Source: Streptomyces sp. NBC_01255
GTDB lineage: Bacteria; Actinomycetota; Actinomycetes; Streptomycetales; Streptomycetaceae
Length of the DNA: 64,000 nucleotides
Direction of reading: 5' to 3'
Assembly (NCBI RefSeq): GCF_036226445.1
Contig: NZ_CP108474.1
Span: forward strand, 3,100,001 to 3,164,000
Notes under the pieces: generated by a model
What the model saw: the letters and a program-made list of their open reading frames with translations, nothing else
What the model was told of the DNA's origin: nothing
The model's database searches: none
Shown: positions 35,097-44,406 of the stretch, piece after piece
Position numbering within the stretch: the first letter of the stretch is position 1
Layout: the number at the start of each line of letters is the position of its first letter
Made by a program: the position numbers and the translations under genes

Positions 35097-36568
35097 GTGC
35101 TGCTCTCCCCCTTGACGGCCACCGCACCCGGTGCCGGGGTCGGGGCCACTTCGAACGCGGTCGCGCCGCGCGGTTCCGGTGTGCTGCGCAGGGCCTGTTC
35201 GGTGCTGTACGCGCGCAGGTAGCCGACGACCGTGTTCGACACGGCCACCAGCGGGACCGCGACCACGGCGCCGCCGATGCCCGCGGTCAGACCGCCGGCC
35301 GCGACCGCGAGGACGACGGCCAGCGGGTGGACCCGTACCGCGCGGCCGAGGATGAACGGCTGGAGCACATGGCCCTCGATCTGCTGCACGGCGAGGACGA
35401 CGACGAGCACCATGAGCGCGGTGAACAGGCCGTTGGTGACGAGGGCGACGACGACCGCGAGGGCACCGGAGATCACCGCGCCGACCAGCGGGATGAAGGC
35501 GAACAGGAAGATGAAGACGGCGAGCGGCACGGCCATCGGCACGTCGAGGAAGTAGAGGCCGAGGCCGATGAAGACCGCGTCGATCAGGGCGACGAGCACC
35601 GTGCCGCGCACATAGGCGGTGAGGGTGCGCCAGGCGCGCGGCCCCGCGCCGGCGACGCCGGGCCGGGCCTGGGCGGGGACGAGCTTGAGCGTCCACTCCC
35701 AGACCTTCTTCCCGTCGTAGAGCAGGAAGAGCGTCGAGAACATGGCGAGCAGGATGCCGGTGAGCGCCTCGACGACGACCGTGACGCCCTGGAGTCCGAC
35801 CTGGGTGATCTGTTCGGCGTTGGCGCCGACGGAGTCACTGAGGTTCTTGGCGATCCCGTTGATCTGCTGCTCGGTCACATGGAAGGGGCTGTTGAGCAGC
35901 GCGAGCTTGAGCTCCTCGATACCGTCCTTGACCTGGTCGGACAGGTTGTCGATGTTGTCCATGACCTGCCAGACCACGAACCAGCCGACCAGGCCCATCA
36001 CGACGAAGCCGGAGACGGCGGTGACGGCGGTGGCGACACCGCGCGGCATGCCCATGGTGCGGAGCCGGGCGACGGTGGGCTGGAGCAGGGCGGTGACGAG
36101 CAGCGCGGCGACGAAGGCGAGGACGACGAGCTGGACGGAGCTGATCACCTTCATCAGCACCCAGAGCGTGCCCGCGAAGACGAGGAGCCGCCAACTCGCC
36201 TCCGCCGCGACGCGCATGCCCCAGGGGATCGCGGCGACGGGGTCGGGGCGGGCGGCGACGGCGGGGGCGTACGAAGGAGGGGCGGGGACGGAGCGGCCTG
36301 CTCCGTCCGGGGCCTCCTCGGCCGTGGCGACCGCGGCGTCCAAGGCGTCCGTGGCGGTCGGCGCGTCCGCCGGAAGGGGCGGGGCGGTGTCGATGTCCGA
36401 CGGGGCGGGCCGCTCCGGAGCGGGGGCGGGCACGGGGCCGGTCACGTCCTCGTACGGAACGCTGTCCGGATCTTCTCGTTCCGCCTCGACCCTGCGCTCG
36501 TCCAGGCGTTCGCCCATACGGCTCAGGCCCGCGCCAAGCCGTCCCAGCCATCCCGGCAGTCTCGACAT
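35093..36568 (-). CDS. AI-2E family transporter
   Basis: A 491-aa protein. The ATG at 36568 has a GAGGAAAG site. The first 120 residues are acidic and Pro/Ala-rich. The membrane part has about eight TM segments with the family core LYDGKKVWEW, LIDAVFIGLGLYFLDVP and FAFIPLVGAVISG. The motif VQQIEGHVLQPFILGRAVRVHPLAV is spread over its end. The family exports autoinducers or acts as a Na+/H+ antiporter; the substrate is unknown. Cotranscribed with the coupled single-TM protein. Confidence 0.9.
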   Translation of the reverse strand: MSRLPGWLGRLGAGLSRMGERLDERRVEAEREDPDSVPYEDVTGPVPAPAPERPAPSDIDTAPPLPADAPTATDALDAAVATAEEAPDGAGRSVPAPPSYAPAVAARPDPVAAIPWGMRVAAEASWRLLVFAGTLWVLMKVISSVQLVVLAFVAALLVTALLQPTVARLRTMGMPRGVATAVTAVSGFVVMGLVGWFVVWQVMDNIDNLSDQVKDGIEELKLALLNSPFHVTEQQINGIAKNLSDSVGANAEQITQVGLQGVTVVVEALTGILLAMFSTLFLLYDGKKVWEWTLKLVPAQARPGVAGAGPRAWRTLTAYVRGTVLVALIDAVFIGLGLYFLDVPMAVPLAVFIFLFAFIPLVGAVISGALAVVVALVTNGLFTALMVLVVVLAVQQIEGHVLQPFILGRAVRVHPLAVVLAVAAGGLTAGIGGAVVAVPLVAVSNTVVGYLRAYSTEQALRSTPEPRGATAFEVAPTPAPGAVAVKGESST

Positions 36569-36656
36569 CGCTTTCCTCTTCCCCCCGCTCGTTCTTCGGC
36601 CCACCCCGCTCCCCCGGAAGCTCGTGGGCCTTCGCAACCTACACGCCCGCACGCAA

Positions 36657-36687
36657 GAGCCCCCCACCGTAGGACGGTGAGGGGCTC
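36657..36687 (-). terminator. terminator of SLT-domain gene
   Basis: A 14-bp stem with one mismatch and a 3-base loop, 23 bases after the stop. Confidence 0.7.
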
Positions 36688-36709
36688 CCGGAGGTTGAGC
36701 ACGCCGGTA

Positions 36710-37432
36710 CTAGTACCAGCGGTTGGCCTGCCAGAACGACCAGGCGCCACAAGGGCCGCCGTAGCGGCTGTCCATGTAGCTGAGGCCCCACTTGATCTGG
36801 GTGGCGGGGTTGGTCTGCCAGTCGGCGCCGGCCGAGGACATCTTGCTGCCCGGCAGGGCCTGCACGAGGCCGTAGGCGCCCGAAGACTGGTTGACCGCGA
36901 GGTAGTTCCAGGTGGACTCGTGGTTCACGATGTTGCTGAAGCACTGGAACTGCGAGGCCGGGACCATCTGGCGGGCCATCGCCTTGACCTCGGCGACGGA
37001 GTACGACCCCTTCGCGGAGAAGCTGGAGGCGTCGCGGACGGAGGAACGGCTGGCGCGCTCGGCCTCTTCCTTCTCCCGCTCCTTGCGCTCCTCCTCGGCC
37101 TTGGCCTCGGCGGCGGCCTTGTCGGCGGCCTCCTTCTTGGCCTCGGCGTCCTGGGCGGCACGGAGCCGGGCGTTCTCCTCCGCGGACTTCCTCACGGCGG
37201 CGTCGGCGGCAGCGGCCTGGACGTCGGCCTGCTCCGAGAGCGAGGAGACCTGAATCTGGGCCTGCTCGCCCGCGGGGATGTCCGCGAGCAGCGTGGTATC
37301 GGCCGCGGTGGCCTCGAAGTTGTCATCCGAAGCCTGCACGGCGTTGCCCGAGGCAACGCCGACGACGGCGCCGACGGTGGTGACCGCAGTGGCCGAAGCC
37401 ACCGCGAATCCCCGGACCGAGATCCGGCTCAC
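36710..37432 (-). CDS. secreted lytic transglycosylase-like (SLT) protein with coiled coil
   Basis: A 240-aa protein from the GTG at 37432 (GGAAGGA upstream); an ATG at 37459 is less likely. A signal peptide (VSRISVRGFAVASATAV...) is followed by a long charged, Ala/Glu/Lys-rich coiled coil (about 75-130). The C-terminal lysozyme-like domain has FSNIVNHESTWNYLAVNQSSGAYGLVQALPG split across its active site, the Glu being the catalytic acid, and ends in ANRWY. It would cleave or remodel peptidoglycan. The leader is long and structured. Confidence 0.9.
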   Translation of the reverse strand: MSRISVRGFAVASATAVTTVGAVVGVASGNAVQASDDNFEATAADTTLLADIPAGEQAQIQVSSLSEQADVQAAAADAAVRKSAEENARLRAAQDAEAKKEAADKAAAEAKAEEERKEREKEEAERASRSSVRDASSFSAKGSYSVAEVKAMARQMVPASQFQCFSNIVNHESTWNYLAVNQSSGAYGLVQALPGSKMSSAGADWQTNPATQIKWGLSYMDSRYGGPCGAWSFWQANRWY

Positions 37433-37811
37433 ACGGTTTCCTTCCAGCATCGCCCGCATAGGTGACCACGCGGGCGAAATCGTGCCCCTGGCGCTGGTCT
37501 CCGACGTTCTGGGTCACTGAAGACACGGGCCCGTGGTGCTGTGGGCGGCATACGGCTGACGGCTGTTGAGTTGTTCATGGGGTGTGCGCCTCTGGAGGTG
37601 CACGTGTGCCGTATGCGGGGCCTGACGGAAGCAAGACTTTGCCGGACGGCGACACCGCAAGGCAATTCTGTGTTGCGTGTGAAAGCTCACACCTCGGCGG
37701 ACGCAGGTGTTTTTGACGATGCAGCGGACAGGAGAGCGCCGCCCGGCTAAGCTCCTGCGCTTTGCCGGGCGGCGCCAACTGCCGTACGCGTACGAATGCG
37801 TACGAAACCGG
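37433..37811 (-). promoter_or_regulatory. structured leader/promoter region of SLT gene
   Basis: A 379-base gap without a supported ORF. On the minus strand an 8-bp hairpin (TCGCCCGC/GCGGGCGA) sits immediately before the ribosome site. Further upstream GCCGTATGC pairs with a distal GCATACGGC about 60 bases away. Wall-hydrolase genes of this type are often riboswitch-controlled in Streptomyces, but I could not match the c-di-AMP (ydaO) consensus. Confidence 0.4.
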
Positions 37812-39137
37812 TCAGATCTGAACGTCCTCCAGCATCTCCGTCACGAGCGCGGCGATCGGGGAGCGCTCGGAGCGGGTGAGGGTGACATGGGCGAAGAGCG
37901 GATGCCCCTTCAGTTTCTCGACCACGGCGACGACTCCGTCGTACCGGCCGACCCGGAGGTTGTCGCGCTGGGCGACGTCATGGGTCAGCACGACCCGTGA
38001 ATTCGCCCCGATCCGGGACAGAACGGTCAACAGGACGTTCCGCTCCAGGGACTGGGCCTCGTCCACGATGACGAACGCGTCGTGGAGGGAGCGGCCCCGG
38101 ATATGGGTGAGCGGCAGGACCTCCAGCATCCCGCGCCCCAGGACCTCCTCGATGACCTCGCGGCTCGCGACCGAGGACAGCGTGTCGAAGACCGCCTGAG
38201 CCCAGGGGCTCATCTTCTCCGCCTCGCTGCCCGGCAGGTAGCCGAGCTCCTGGCCGCCGACCGCGTACAGCGGGCGGAAGACCATCACCTTCTGGTGCTG
38301 CCGGCGCTCCAGGACCGCCTCCAGGCCCGCGCAGAGCGCGAGCGCGGACTTGCCGGTGCCGGCCCGGCCGCCCATCGAGATGATGCCGACGTCCGGGTCG
38401 AGGAGCAGATCGAGCGCGATCCGCTGCTCGGCGCTGCGGCCGCGGAGCCCGAAGGCCTCCCGGTCGCCGCGGACCAGCTTGACGTTCCCCTCGGAGGTGA
38501 TCCGGCCGAGCGCCTTGCCGCGCTCGGACTGGAGCACCAGGCCCGTGTGGACGGGAAGCTCGGCGGCCTCGGGCACGTACAGCGTGTCCTGGTCGAAGAG
38601 CAGGTCGACCTGCTCCCCGGAGAGCGCGAGCTCGGACATCCCGGTCCAGCCGTTGGCGTCCGTGATGGCCAGCTCGGCGCGGTACTCCTCCGCGAGGAGA
38701 CCGACCGAGGAGGCCTTGATGCGCAGCGGCAGGTCCTTGGAGACGACCGTGACGTCGTACCCCTCCGCCTGGAGGTTGCGCGCGACCGCGAGGATCCGTG
38801 AGTCGTTGTCCCCCAACCTGTAGCCGGCGGGCAGTACGCCGGGGTCGGAATGGTTGAGTTCGACACGCAGGGTGCCGCCGAGCTCCCCGATGGGGAGCGG
38901 GGCGTCGAGGCGTCCGTACTTCACCCGGAAGTCGTCCAGCAGGCGCAGGGCCTGCCGGGCGAAGTAGCCGAGCTCGGGATGGTGCCGCTTGGCCTCCAAC
39001 TCGGTGACCACGACGATCGGGAGCACCACTTCGTGCTCGTCGAACCGGGACATCGCGTTGGGGTCGGCCAGCAGGACGCTGGTGTCGAGAACATAGGTGC
39101 GCCGGTCGTTAAGGCGGCGCTTCGTGCTGGTCACCAC
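37812..39137 (-). CDS. phoH: PhoH-family ATPase with N-terminal PIN domain (PhoH2)
   Basis: A 441-aa protein. The PIN RNase domain ([47 protein letters not shown]) retains its acidic residues. The PhoH helicase core has [25 protein letters not shown] and [17 protein letters not shown]-PhoH proteins unwind and cleave RNA, as in mycobacterial PhoH2. Acts in the cytosol, probably in stress RNA decay. Confidence 0.95.
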   Translation of the reverse strand: MVTSTKRRLNDRRTYVLDTSVLLADPNAMSRFDEHEVVLPIVVVTELEAKRHHPELGYFARQALRLLDDFRVKYGRLDAPLPIGELGGTLRVELNHSDPGVLPAGYRLGDNDSRILAVARNLQAEGYDVTVVSKDLPLRIKASSVGLLAEEYRAELAITDANGWTGMSELALSGEQVDLLFDQDTLYVPEAAELPVHTGLVLQSERGKALGRITSEGNVKLVRGDREAFGLRGRSAEQRIALDLLLDPDVGIISMGGRAGTGKSALALCAGLEAVLERRQHQKVMVFRPLYAVGGQELGYLPGSEAEKMSPWAQAVFDTLSSVASREVIEEVLGRGMLEVLPLTHIRGRSLHDAFVIVDEAQSLERNVLLTVLSRIGANSRVVLTHDVAQRDNLRVGRYDGVVAVVEKLKGHPLFAHVTLTRSERSPIAALVTEMLEDVQI

Positions 39138-39442
39138 GGAAGGACAGACCCCCTCTGAAGACCCCTGTGAGGTCGGGGCGCGACGGAACCGGTGTCGCTA
39201 CGGAATGGGACCGGGTTCAGGCCGCGATGCGCGGGCCGAACCACGGCCCTCCGCTTCTCCCGTACGTGTCCCGCACGGTCGTCCTGGTGCAAGGGGCCTC
39301 CCGGGTGGCGGTCTCCGTGCCGCTCACTTCACCAGGGATATGCCCTCGAACCAGCCATGCCATGCCATGGCATATGACGACGTGTTCGTGAACACGAGAT
39401 GATCGGTTCCGACAGAGTGTGTCCGACGTCCGACCGGCAGGC
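39138..39442. promoter_or_regulatory. phoH upstream region with 16-bp palindrome
   Basis: A 305-base gap. It contains CGTGTTCGTGAACACG (39381-39396), a 7-2-7 palindrome. Before it lies a CATGCCATGCCATGGCATATG-like run of overlapping short palindromes (39354-39375). These could be operator sites for phoH. No ORF is supported. Confidence 0.4.
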
Positions 39443-40204
39443 TCAGGTGCCGTAGCGCCGGTGCCGGGCCGCGTAGTCGCGGAGCGCCCGCAGGAAGTCG
39501 ACCTTGCGGAAGGCCGGCCAGTGGACCTCGCAGAAGTAGTACTCGGAATGGGCGCTCTGCCACAGCATGAATCCGGAGAGGCGCTGCTCGCCGCTCGTAC
39601 GGATCACCAGGTCGGGGTCGGGCTGGCCGCGCGTGTACAGGTGCTCCGAGATGTGCTCGACGTCGACGATCTCGGCGAGCTCCTCGAAGCTCGTCCCCCG
39701 CTCCGCGTGCTCCAGGAGCAGCGAGCGGACCGCGTCCGCGATCTCCTGGCGGCCGCCGTAGCCCACCGCCACGTTCACCAGTATTCCCGTGTTGGCGTGG
39801 GTGGCCTGCTCGGCCTCCTTCAGCACGGACTGGGTACGGGCGGGCAGCAGGTCCATCGTGCCCACGTGGTTGACGCGCCAGCGGCCGTCGGCGGCGAGCG
39901 CGCGCACGGCGTTCTCGATGATGCCGAGCAGCGGGACGAGCTGTTCCTCGGGCCGGTTCAGGTTGTCGGTGGACAGCATCCAGAGCGTGACGACCTCGAC
40001 GTCCGTCTCGGCGCACCAGCCGAGCAGCTCCTGGATCTTGTCCGCGCCCGCCTTGTGCCCCTGCTCGGGGGTCCCGCCGGACGCCTTGGCCCAGCGCCGG
40101 TTCCCGTCGAGGATGACCCCGATGTGCTTGGGCACCTGGGCGTGGTCGAGGCGGCCTTCCACCCGGCGTGCGTAGAGCCCGTACACCAGGTCGCGCAGGT
40201 TCAC
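39443..40204 (-). CDS. uppS: isoprenyl transferase (cis-prenyltransferase)
   Basis: A 253-aa protein. HIGVILDGNRRWAKA carries the catalytic Asp, TLWMLSTDNLNRP the substrate region, and IRTSGEQRLSGFMLWQSAHSEYYF the conserved Arg/Ser and C-terminal motif. It makes long-chain or medium-chain polyprenyl diphosphate for cell-wall lipid carrier. The RHRRYGT end is usual in Streptomyces. The gene is minus-strand; the divergent aldo/keto reductase start is 127 bases away. Confidence 0.95.
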   Translation of the reverse strand: MNLRDLVYGLYARRVEGRLDHAQVPKHIGVILDGNRRWAKASGGTPEQGHKAGADKIQELLGWCAETDVEVVTLWMLSTDNLNRPEEQLVPLLGIIENAVRALAADGRWRVNHVGTMDLLPARTQSVLKEAEQATHANTGILVNVAVGYGGRQEIADAVRSLLLEHAERGTSFEELAEIVDVEHISEHLYTRGQPDPDLVIRTSGEQRLSGFMLWQSAHSEYYFCEVHWPAFRKVDFLRALRDYAARHRRYGT

Positions 40205-40331
40205 TGTTCTTTACCTCTCCATGCAGCGGCGGTCCGCCCGGCAGCGGCGGTCCGCAAGCCGCCACACTACTGCGCACGGGCGACAGGCTCCCAGCCCGGG
40301 ACTGTCACAGGTCCGTGATAAGCAGAGATAC

Positions 40332-41369
40332 GTGACTGATTCCCCCCTGTACCGCGCCTCCGCGGACCGCTACGACGCCATGGAGTACCGCCGCACGGGC
40401 CGCAGCGGCCTCAAGCTCCCGGCGATCTCGCTCGGCCTCTGGCACAACTTCGGCGACGACCGCGCGCTCGACAACCAGCGCGCGATCCTGCGCCGCGCCT
40501 TCGACCTCGGCGTGACCCACTTCGACCTGGCGAACAACTACGGGCCGCCGCCCGGCTCCGCCGAGCTGAACTTCGGCAAGCTCTTCGCCCAGGACTTCGC
40601 GCCCTACCGCGACGAGCTGATCGTCTCGACCAAGGCCGGCTACGAGATGCACCCCGGCCCGTACGGCGAGTGGGGCTCCCGCAAGTACCTGCTGTCGTCG
40701 CTCGACGCCTCCCTGAAGCGGATGGGCCTCGACTACGTCGACATCTTCTACTCGCACCGCTTCGACCCGCACACCCCGCTGGAGGAGACGATGGGGGCCC
40801 TGGCCTCCGCCGTGCAGCAGGGCAAGGCGCTGTACGTCGGTGTCTCCTCGTACAACAGCGAGCAGACCGCCCAGGCGGCCGGGATCCTGCGCGAGATGGG
40901 CGTCCCGGCCCTGATCCACCAGCCCTCGTACTCGATGATCAACCGCTGGACCGAGGAGGACGGTCTCCTCGACACGCTGGAGGCGGCCGGCATGGGCTGC
41001 ATCTCCTTCGTGCCGCTGGCGCAGGGGCTGCTCACCAACAAGTACCTGAAGGGCATCCCGGAGGGCTCGCGGGCCACCCAGGGCAAGTCCCTCGACCCGA
41101 ACCTGCTCTCCGACGAGGTGCTGCGGCGCCTGCGCGGTCTCGCGGACATCGCGGAGCGGCGCGGGCAGTCGCTGGCGCAGCTGGCGCTGTCGTGGGTGCT
41201 GCGCGACGAGCGGATGACCTCGGCGCTGATCGGCGCGTCCAGCGTCGCCCAGCTGGAGGAGAACGTGGCCGCGCTCGCGGCCGCGCCGCTGACGGACGAG
41301 GAGCTCAAGGAGATCGACTCGTTCGCGGTCGACACCGACGGCACGAACATCTGGGCCGGCCGGGGCTGA
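40332..41369 (+). CDS. aldo/keto reductase, YghZ/GAP-reductase type
   Basis: A 345-aa NADPH-dependent TIM-barrel enzyme. The catalytic tetrad is visible as DLANNYG (Asp, Tyr), STKAGY (Lys) and FYSHRF (His). MEYRRTGRSGLKLPAISLGLWHNFG is a YghZ-like start split across the first strand. Members reduce L-glyceraldehyde-3-phosphate and methylglyoxal. GTG 40332 is used; upstream open frame is noncoding. Confidence 0.93.
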   Translation: MTDSPLYRASADRYDAMEYRRTGRSGLKLPAISLGLWHNFGDDRALDNQRAILRRAFDLGVTHFDLANNYGPPPGSAELNFGKLFAQDFAPYRDELIVSTKAGYEMHPGPYGEWGSRKYLLSSLDASLKRMGLDYVDIFYSHRFDPHTPLEETMGALASAVQQGKALYVGVSSYNSEQTAQAAGILREMGVPALIHQPSYSMINRWTEEDGLLDTLEAAGMGCISFVPLAQGLLTNKYLKGIPEGSRATQGKSLDPNLLSDEVLRRLRGLADIAERRGQSLAQLALSWVLRDERMTSALIGASSVAQLEENVAALAAAPLTDEELKEIDSFAVDTDGTNIWAGRG

Positions 41370-41401
41370 CCCCCGCCCGCCCAGGGGCGGGAAAGAAAAA
41401 A

Positions 41402-41436
41402 CGGGCCGGTCCGTGGGGGGGATACGGACCGGCCCG
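41402..41436. terminator. bidirectional terminator with T-tract on the minus strand
   Basis: A 13-bp perfect GC stem. On the minus strand it is followed by TTTTTTCTTTC, a textbook intrinsic terminator for the prepilin-peptidase gene; on the plus strand it ends the aldo/keto reductase transcript. Confidence 0.85.
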
Positions 41437-41613
41437 AGGGGGGGTTTCCACCATAACCCTTCGATAGTCGTGCTGCGCGCCACGTGCGCAGAACTCACCG
41501 CCCTGGATTTTCCGGATCCCAGTCGGGACAAGGGTTGTGAGGCCGTGTGGCGGGTTTGCGCCCCGGCGTGGCGGCGGAGTTCCGTCGCGGCGCGGTGTTG
41601 ACGCACGCACGCT

Positions 41614-42351
41614 TCAGGGGATCGCGCTGAACGCCCCGAGGAGCAGCCCGAGCAGCGCTCCGACCAGCATGAACGGGCCGAAGGGGATCGCCGAGGAGCG
41701 GTCCGCGCGGCGCAGCAGGACGAGCCCGAGGCCGTACACGGCACCGAGGAGGAAGCCCGCGAAGGCCCCGGCGAACAGGACGCCCCAGCCGTACCAGCCG
41801 AGGGCGGCGCCCAGCGGAAGCGCCAGCTTCACGTCGCCGAAGCCGAGTCCTGCCGGATTGATCACGAAAAGCACCAGATAGGACCCGCCGAGGGCGAGCG
41901 CGCCGAGCAGTGCGTGGAGCCAGGAGCCCGCGTCGTACGGCAGGAGCTCGGCGCCGCCGAGGAGCAGCGGGACGGTCGCGGCGAGCGGCAGGGTGAGCCC
42001 GTCGGGGAGCCGGTGGACGCGGGCGTCGACGCAGGCGAGGAGGACGGCGAAGGGCGCGCCGAGCAGCCAGACCGCCAGCTCGGGCCTGGGCCCGCCGGTG
42101 GCCGCGGCGAGCGCGGCGCAGGCGAGGGCGGTGAGCAGCGGCGCGGAGAGCGGGCTGGGGGTGGTCGCGCAGTGCTGCCGCCCGGGCCCGCCGAGCCAGC
42201 CGCGCGCGGGCCCCGCGAGCGGGTGCCCGGCGGGGCACCGGTCCCGCCACGGCTCCTCGGCCGGCACGGCAAGCCGGTACGCGGCGCGCGGGACGAGCAG
42301 CCCGACGGCGGCCCCCCACAGGGCGGCGACGGCGATCAGGGTGACGTACAC
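41614..42351 (-). CDS. A24-family prepilin peptidase
   Basis: A 245-aa membrane aspartyl protease with about seven TM segments. The catalytic Asps lie in CVDARVHRLPDGLTL and GFGDVKLALPLG. The CPAGHPLAGPARGW segment resembles the Cys-rich loop of type IV prepilin peptidases but is reduced. It cleaves leader peptides of Flp-type pilins, so it probably serves the Tad locus 9-20 kb away. It is separated from that locus by unrelated genes. Confidence 0.88.
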   Translation of the reverse strand: MYVTLIAVAALWGAAVGLLVPRAAYRLAVPAEEPWRDRCPAGHPLAGPARGWLGGPGRQHCATTPSPLSAPLLTALACAALAAATGGPRPELAVWLLGAPFAVLLACVDARVHRLPDGLTLPLAATVPLLLGGAELLPYDAGSWLHALLGALALGGSYLVLFVINPAGLGFGDVKLALPLGAALGWYGWGVLFAGAFAGFLLGAVYGLGLVLLRRADRSSAIPFGPFMLVGALLGLLLGAFSAIP

Positions 42352-42390
42352 GGACTGACCCTAGAGGCCGGTGCCGCTACGGTCTGGCGC

Positions 42391-42756
42391 ATGGGGAAAT
42401 GGGGAGACGGGACGGGGACGCTGACGGTTTCCGAGCTGGAGGTGGCTCTGGAGGTGGCGGCGTCGTACCGGGCGCGGCGGCGGGGGCTGCTCGGCCGGGA
42501 CGGGATCGCGGGGGCGCTGCTGATCACGCGGACGAACAGCGTGCACACCTTCGGCATGCGGTTCGCGATCGACGTGGCCTATCTGGACCGCTCGCTCCGG
42601 GTCCTGTCCGTGGTGACGATGCGGCCGGGGCGCCTGGGCATGGTCAGGCCGCGCGGCCGGCACGTCCTTGAGGCGGAGGCGGGTGCGATGGAGGGGTGGG
42701 GGCTGCGGCCGGGAGTCAAGGTCGGGATCACGGCGGGCCCGAGCCGAGCAGGGTGA
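42391..42756 (+). CDS. DUF192 family protein
   Basis: A 121-aa cytosolic beta-rich protein. ASYRARRRGLLGRDGI, NSVHTFGMRFAIDVAYLD and VLEAEAGAMEGWGLRPG are the DUF192 core, including its characteristic HTFGM segment. The function is unknown. Its 3' end overlaps the convergent mannosyltransferase by 29 bases. Its start is 39 bases from the prepilin peptidase start; many actinobacteria keep DUF192 near Tad genes. Confidence 0.88.
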   Translation: MGKWGDGTGTLTVSELEVALEVAASYRARRRGLLGRDGIAGALLITRTNSVHTFGMRFAIDVAYLDRSLRVLSVVTMRPGRLGMVRPRGRHVLEAEAGAMEGWGLRPGVKVGITAGPSRAG

Positions 42757-43849
42757 ACGCCCCGTAGGCGGCGGAGGCGAGCGCGAGCCCGGCGAGGACC
42801 GGCACGGCGGCACGCGGGCGCAGGCGCGCGAGGGCGACGGCGGGCGGGAGCAACAGCCCGAAGGCGGGCATCATCAGGCGCGGCCGGGAGCCGAAGTAGG
42901 CGGCGCCGACGAGGGAGACGAGGACGACGCCGATCGTGTAGACGAGCAGGGGCAGCGGCTGCTTCTGGCGTACGCAGAGGGCGACGAGCCAGCCGAGGAG
43001 CGCGAGCGCCGCGCACAGGCCGAGGGCGGCGGGCCAAGGCAGGCCGGCGATGAAACGGGCGAGGGCGACGCCGCCGTCGATGGAGTTGCCCCAGGCGGCC
43101 TGAACGTCGAAGTAGGCGGAGGGGGTCCCCTCCCGTACACCCACGTACACGATGTATCCGAGCCATCCCAGCGGGGCGATCAGCACCCCGGCCACCGCCC
43201 GGAGGGGCAGCCTCCGCTCCTGTACGAGGGTGACGAGGGCCGTGATCCCGAGGGCGGCGATCAGCGCGGCGGCCGTCGGCCGGGTGAGCCCGGCGGCGGC
43301 GCACAGGGCGCCGGCCAGGATCCACCGCCCGCGCAGGACGGCGTACAGCGACCAGGCGGCGAAGGCGGTGAACAGGGTCTCCGTGTACGCCATCGACTGC
43401 ACGAACGCGGTCGGGTACACGCCCCAGAGGATCGCGAGCAGCACGCCCACGCGCTCCCCGGCCACATGGGCGCCGCACTTGTAGATGCCCCAGGCGGCGG
43501 CGAGCGCGGCCGTCCAGGAGACGAACAGTCCGGCGGTCGCCGCGTCGACGGGGAGGACTGCGGCCAGACCCCGCTCCAGGGCGGGGAGGAGGGGGAAGAA
43601 GGCGAGGTCGGAGTGGACGTCGCCGTTCGGCAGGGTGACCTCGTACCCGTATCCGTTCTCGGCGACGCGGACGTACCAGACGGAGTCCCAGCGGCCCTTG
43701 AGCCGGTGCAGCCCGTCCTTGCCGGTCGCGGCGGCGGCGATCGCGAGGACGGCGAGGCCGATGAGCCGGGTGGCGGCGTAGCCGCCGAGGGCGGTGAGGG
43801 TGGGGCTGAGGGGACGGCGGGGACGTATGGGACGACGGGACGAGGGCAT
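42728..43849 (-). CDS. polytopic PIG-V-like glycosyl/mannosyltransferase
   Basis: A 373-aa protein with about ten TM helices. GRWDSVWYVRVAENGYGYE and SDLAFFPLLPALERGL match the first outer loop of PIG-V/GT-C mannosyltransferases, with an Asp-containing WDSxWY active site. FGSRPRLMMPAFGLLLP closes the family pattern. It would use a polyprenyl-phosphate sugar on the outer membrane face, perhaps to mannosylate pili, lipoglycan or secreted proteins. The acceptor is unknown. Confidence 0.8.
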   Translation of the reverse strand: MPSSRRPIRPRRPLSPTLTALGGYAATRLIGLAVLAIAAAATGKDGLHRLKGRWDSVWYVRVAENGYGYEVTLPNGDVHSDLAFFPLLPALERGLAAVLPVDAATAGLFVSWTAALAAAWGIYKCGAHVAGERVGVLLAILWGVYPTAFVQSMAYTETLFTAFAAWSLYAVLRGRWILAGALCAAAGLTRPTAAALIAALGITALVTLVQERRLPLRAVAGVLIAPLGWLGYIVYVGVREGTPSAYFDVQAAWGNSIDGGVALARFIAGLPWPAALGLCAALALLGWLVALCVRQKQPLPLLVYTIGVVLVSLVGAAYFGSRPRLMMPAFGLLLPPAVALARLRPRAAVPVLAGLALASAAYGAFTLLGSGPP

Positions 43850-43879
43850 CCGCCGATTATCCCGGGCCGGTAGCCGCTC

Positions 43880-44242
43880 TCACCCGAGGGGCCTTATGCG
43901 GACGAACTTCGAGGACAGGACGGGTCCGAGCTGGTGGACGATGGCGTGGCCGGGCTCCTGCGGGGAGGGCAGGTCACCGAGGAACGAGGTGACGATGACC
44001 TCGTCGATGCCGATGACGCCGCGACAGCACTGCTCTTCCAGGAAGTCGAGCGTGCGGCGCCAGTCGGCGGCGGTCGGGTCCTCGCCGAGGAAGGAGCGGA
44101 CGGTGCCCTGGACGACGTCCCAGAAGAAGACGTGCGGCAGGACGTCGCCCTGCGTGAAGACATGGGTCTCGTAAGCGCCCCGGAATTCGGGAATCCGGGT
44201 GACGAGATCACTGACCAGCTGGACACTCGGCGTCGACGTCAT
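43880..44242 (-). CDS. DUF7674-like hypothetical protein
   Basis: A 120-aa protein from the ATG at 44242. The frame is open upstream to a GTG at 44365; neither start has a strong ribosome site. VSDLVTRIPEFRGAYETHV, HVFFWDVVQGTVRSF and RTLDFLEEQCCRGVIGIDEVIVTSF resemble the small acidic DUF7674 family often found near toxin-immunity genes. Function unknown. Confidence 0.65.
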   Translation of the reverse strand: MTSTPSVQLVSDLVTRIPEFRGAYETHVFTQGDVLPHVFFWDVVQGTVRSFLGEDPTAADWRRTLDFLEEQCCRGVIGIDEVIVTSFLGDLPSPQEPGHAIVHQLGPVLSSKFVRIRPLG

Positions 44243-44406
44243 CGGCAGCCCACTTCGGAACGGTCCCTGCGGTGTCGGGTACTCCGGTCCAGGATGCTCC
44301 TCGTTCACCCCCACGTCCCGCCACTTTTGCACTTTCCTGACGACGAGTTTCTCCGGGTTTTCCACAGGGGGTGCGAACTGTCCCTCTTCCGGGGATCGTT
44401 GGGCGT

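Noticed and set aside
37433..37740. ydaO (c-di-AMP) riboswitch before the SLT gene
   Set aside because: Expected from context, but the conserved core sequence could not be found by eye; listed only as an unassigned structured leader.
39381..39396. LexA/SOS box upstream of phoH
   Set aside because: Contains GTTC and GAAC but in GTTC-2-GAAC order, not the GAAC-4-GTTC arrangement of actinobacterial SOS boxes.
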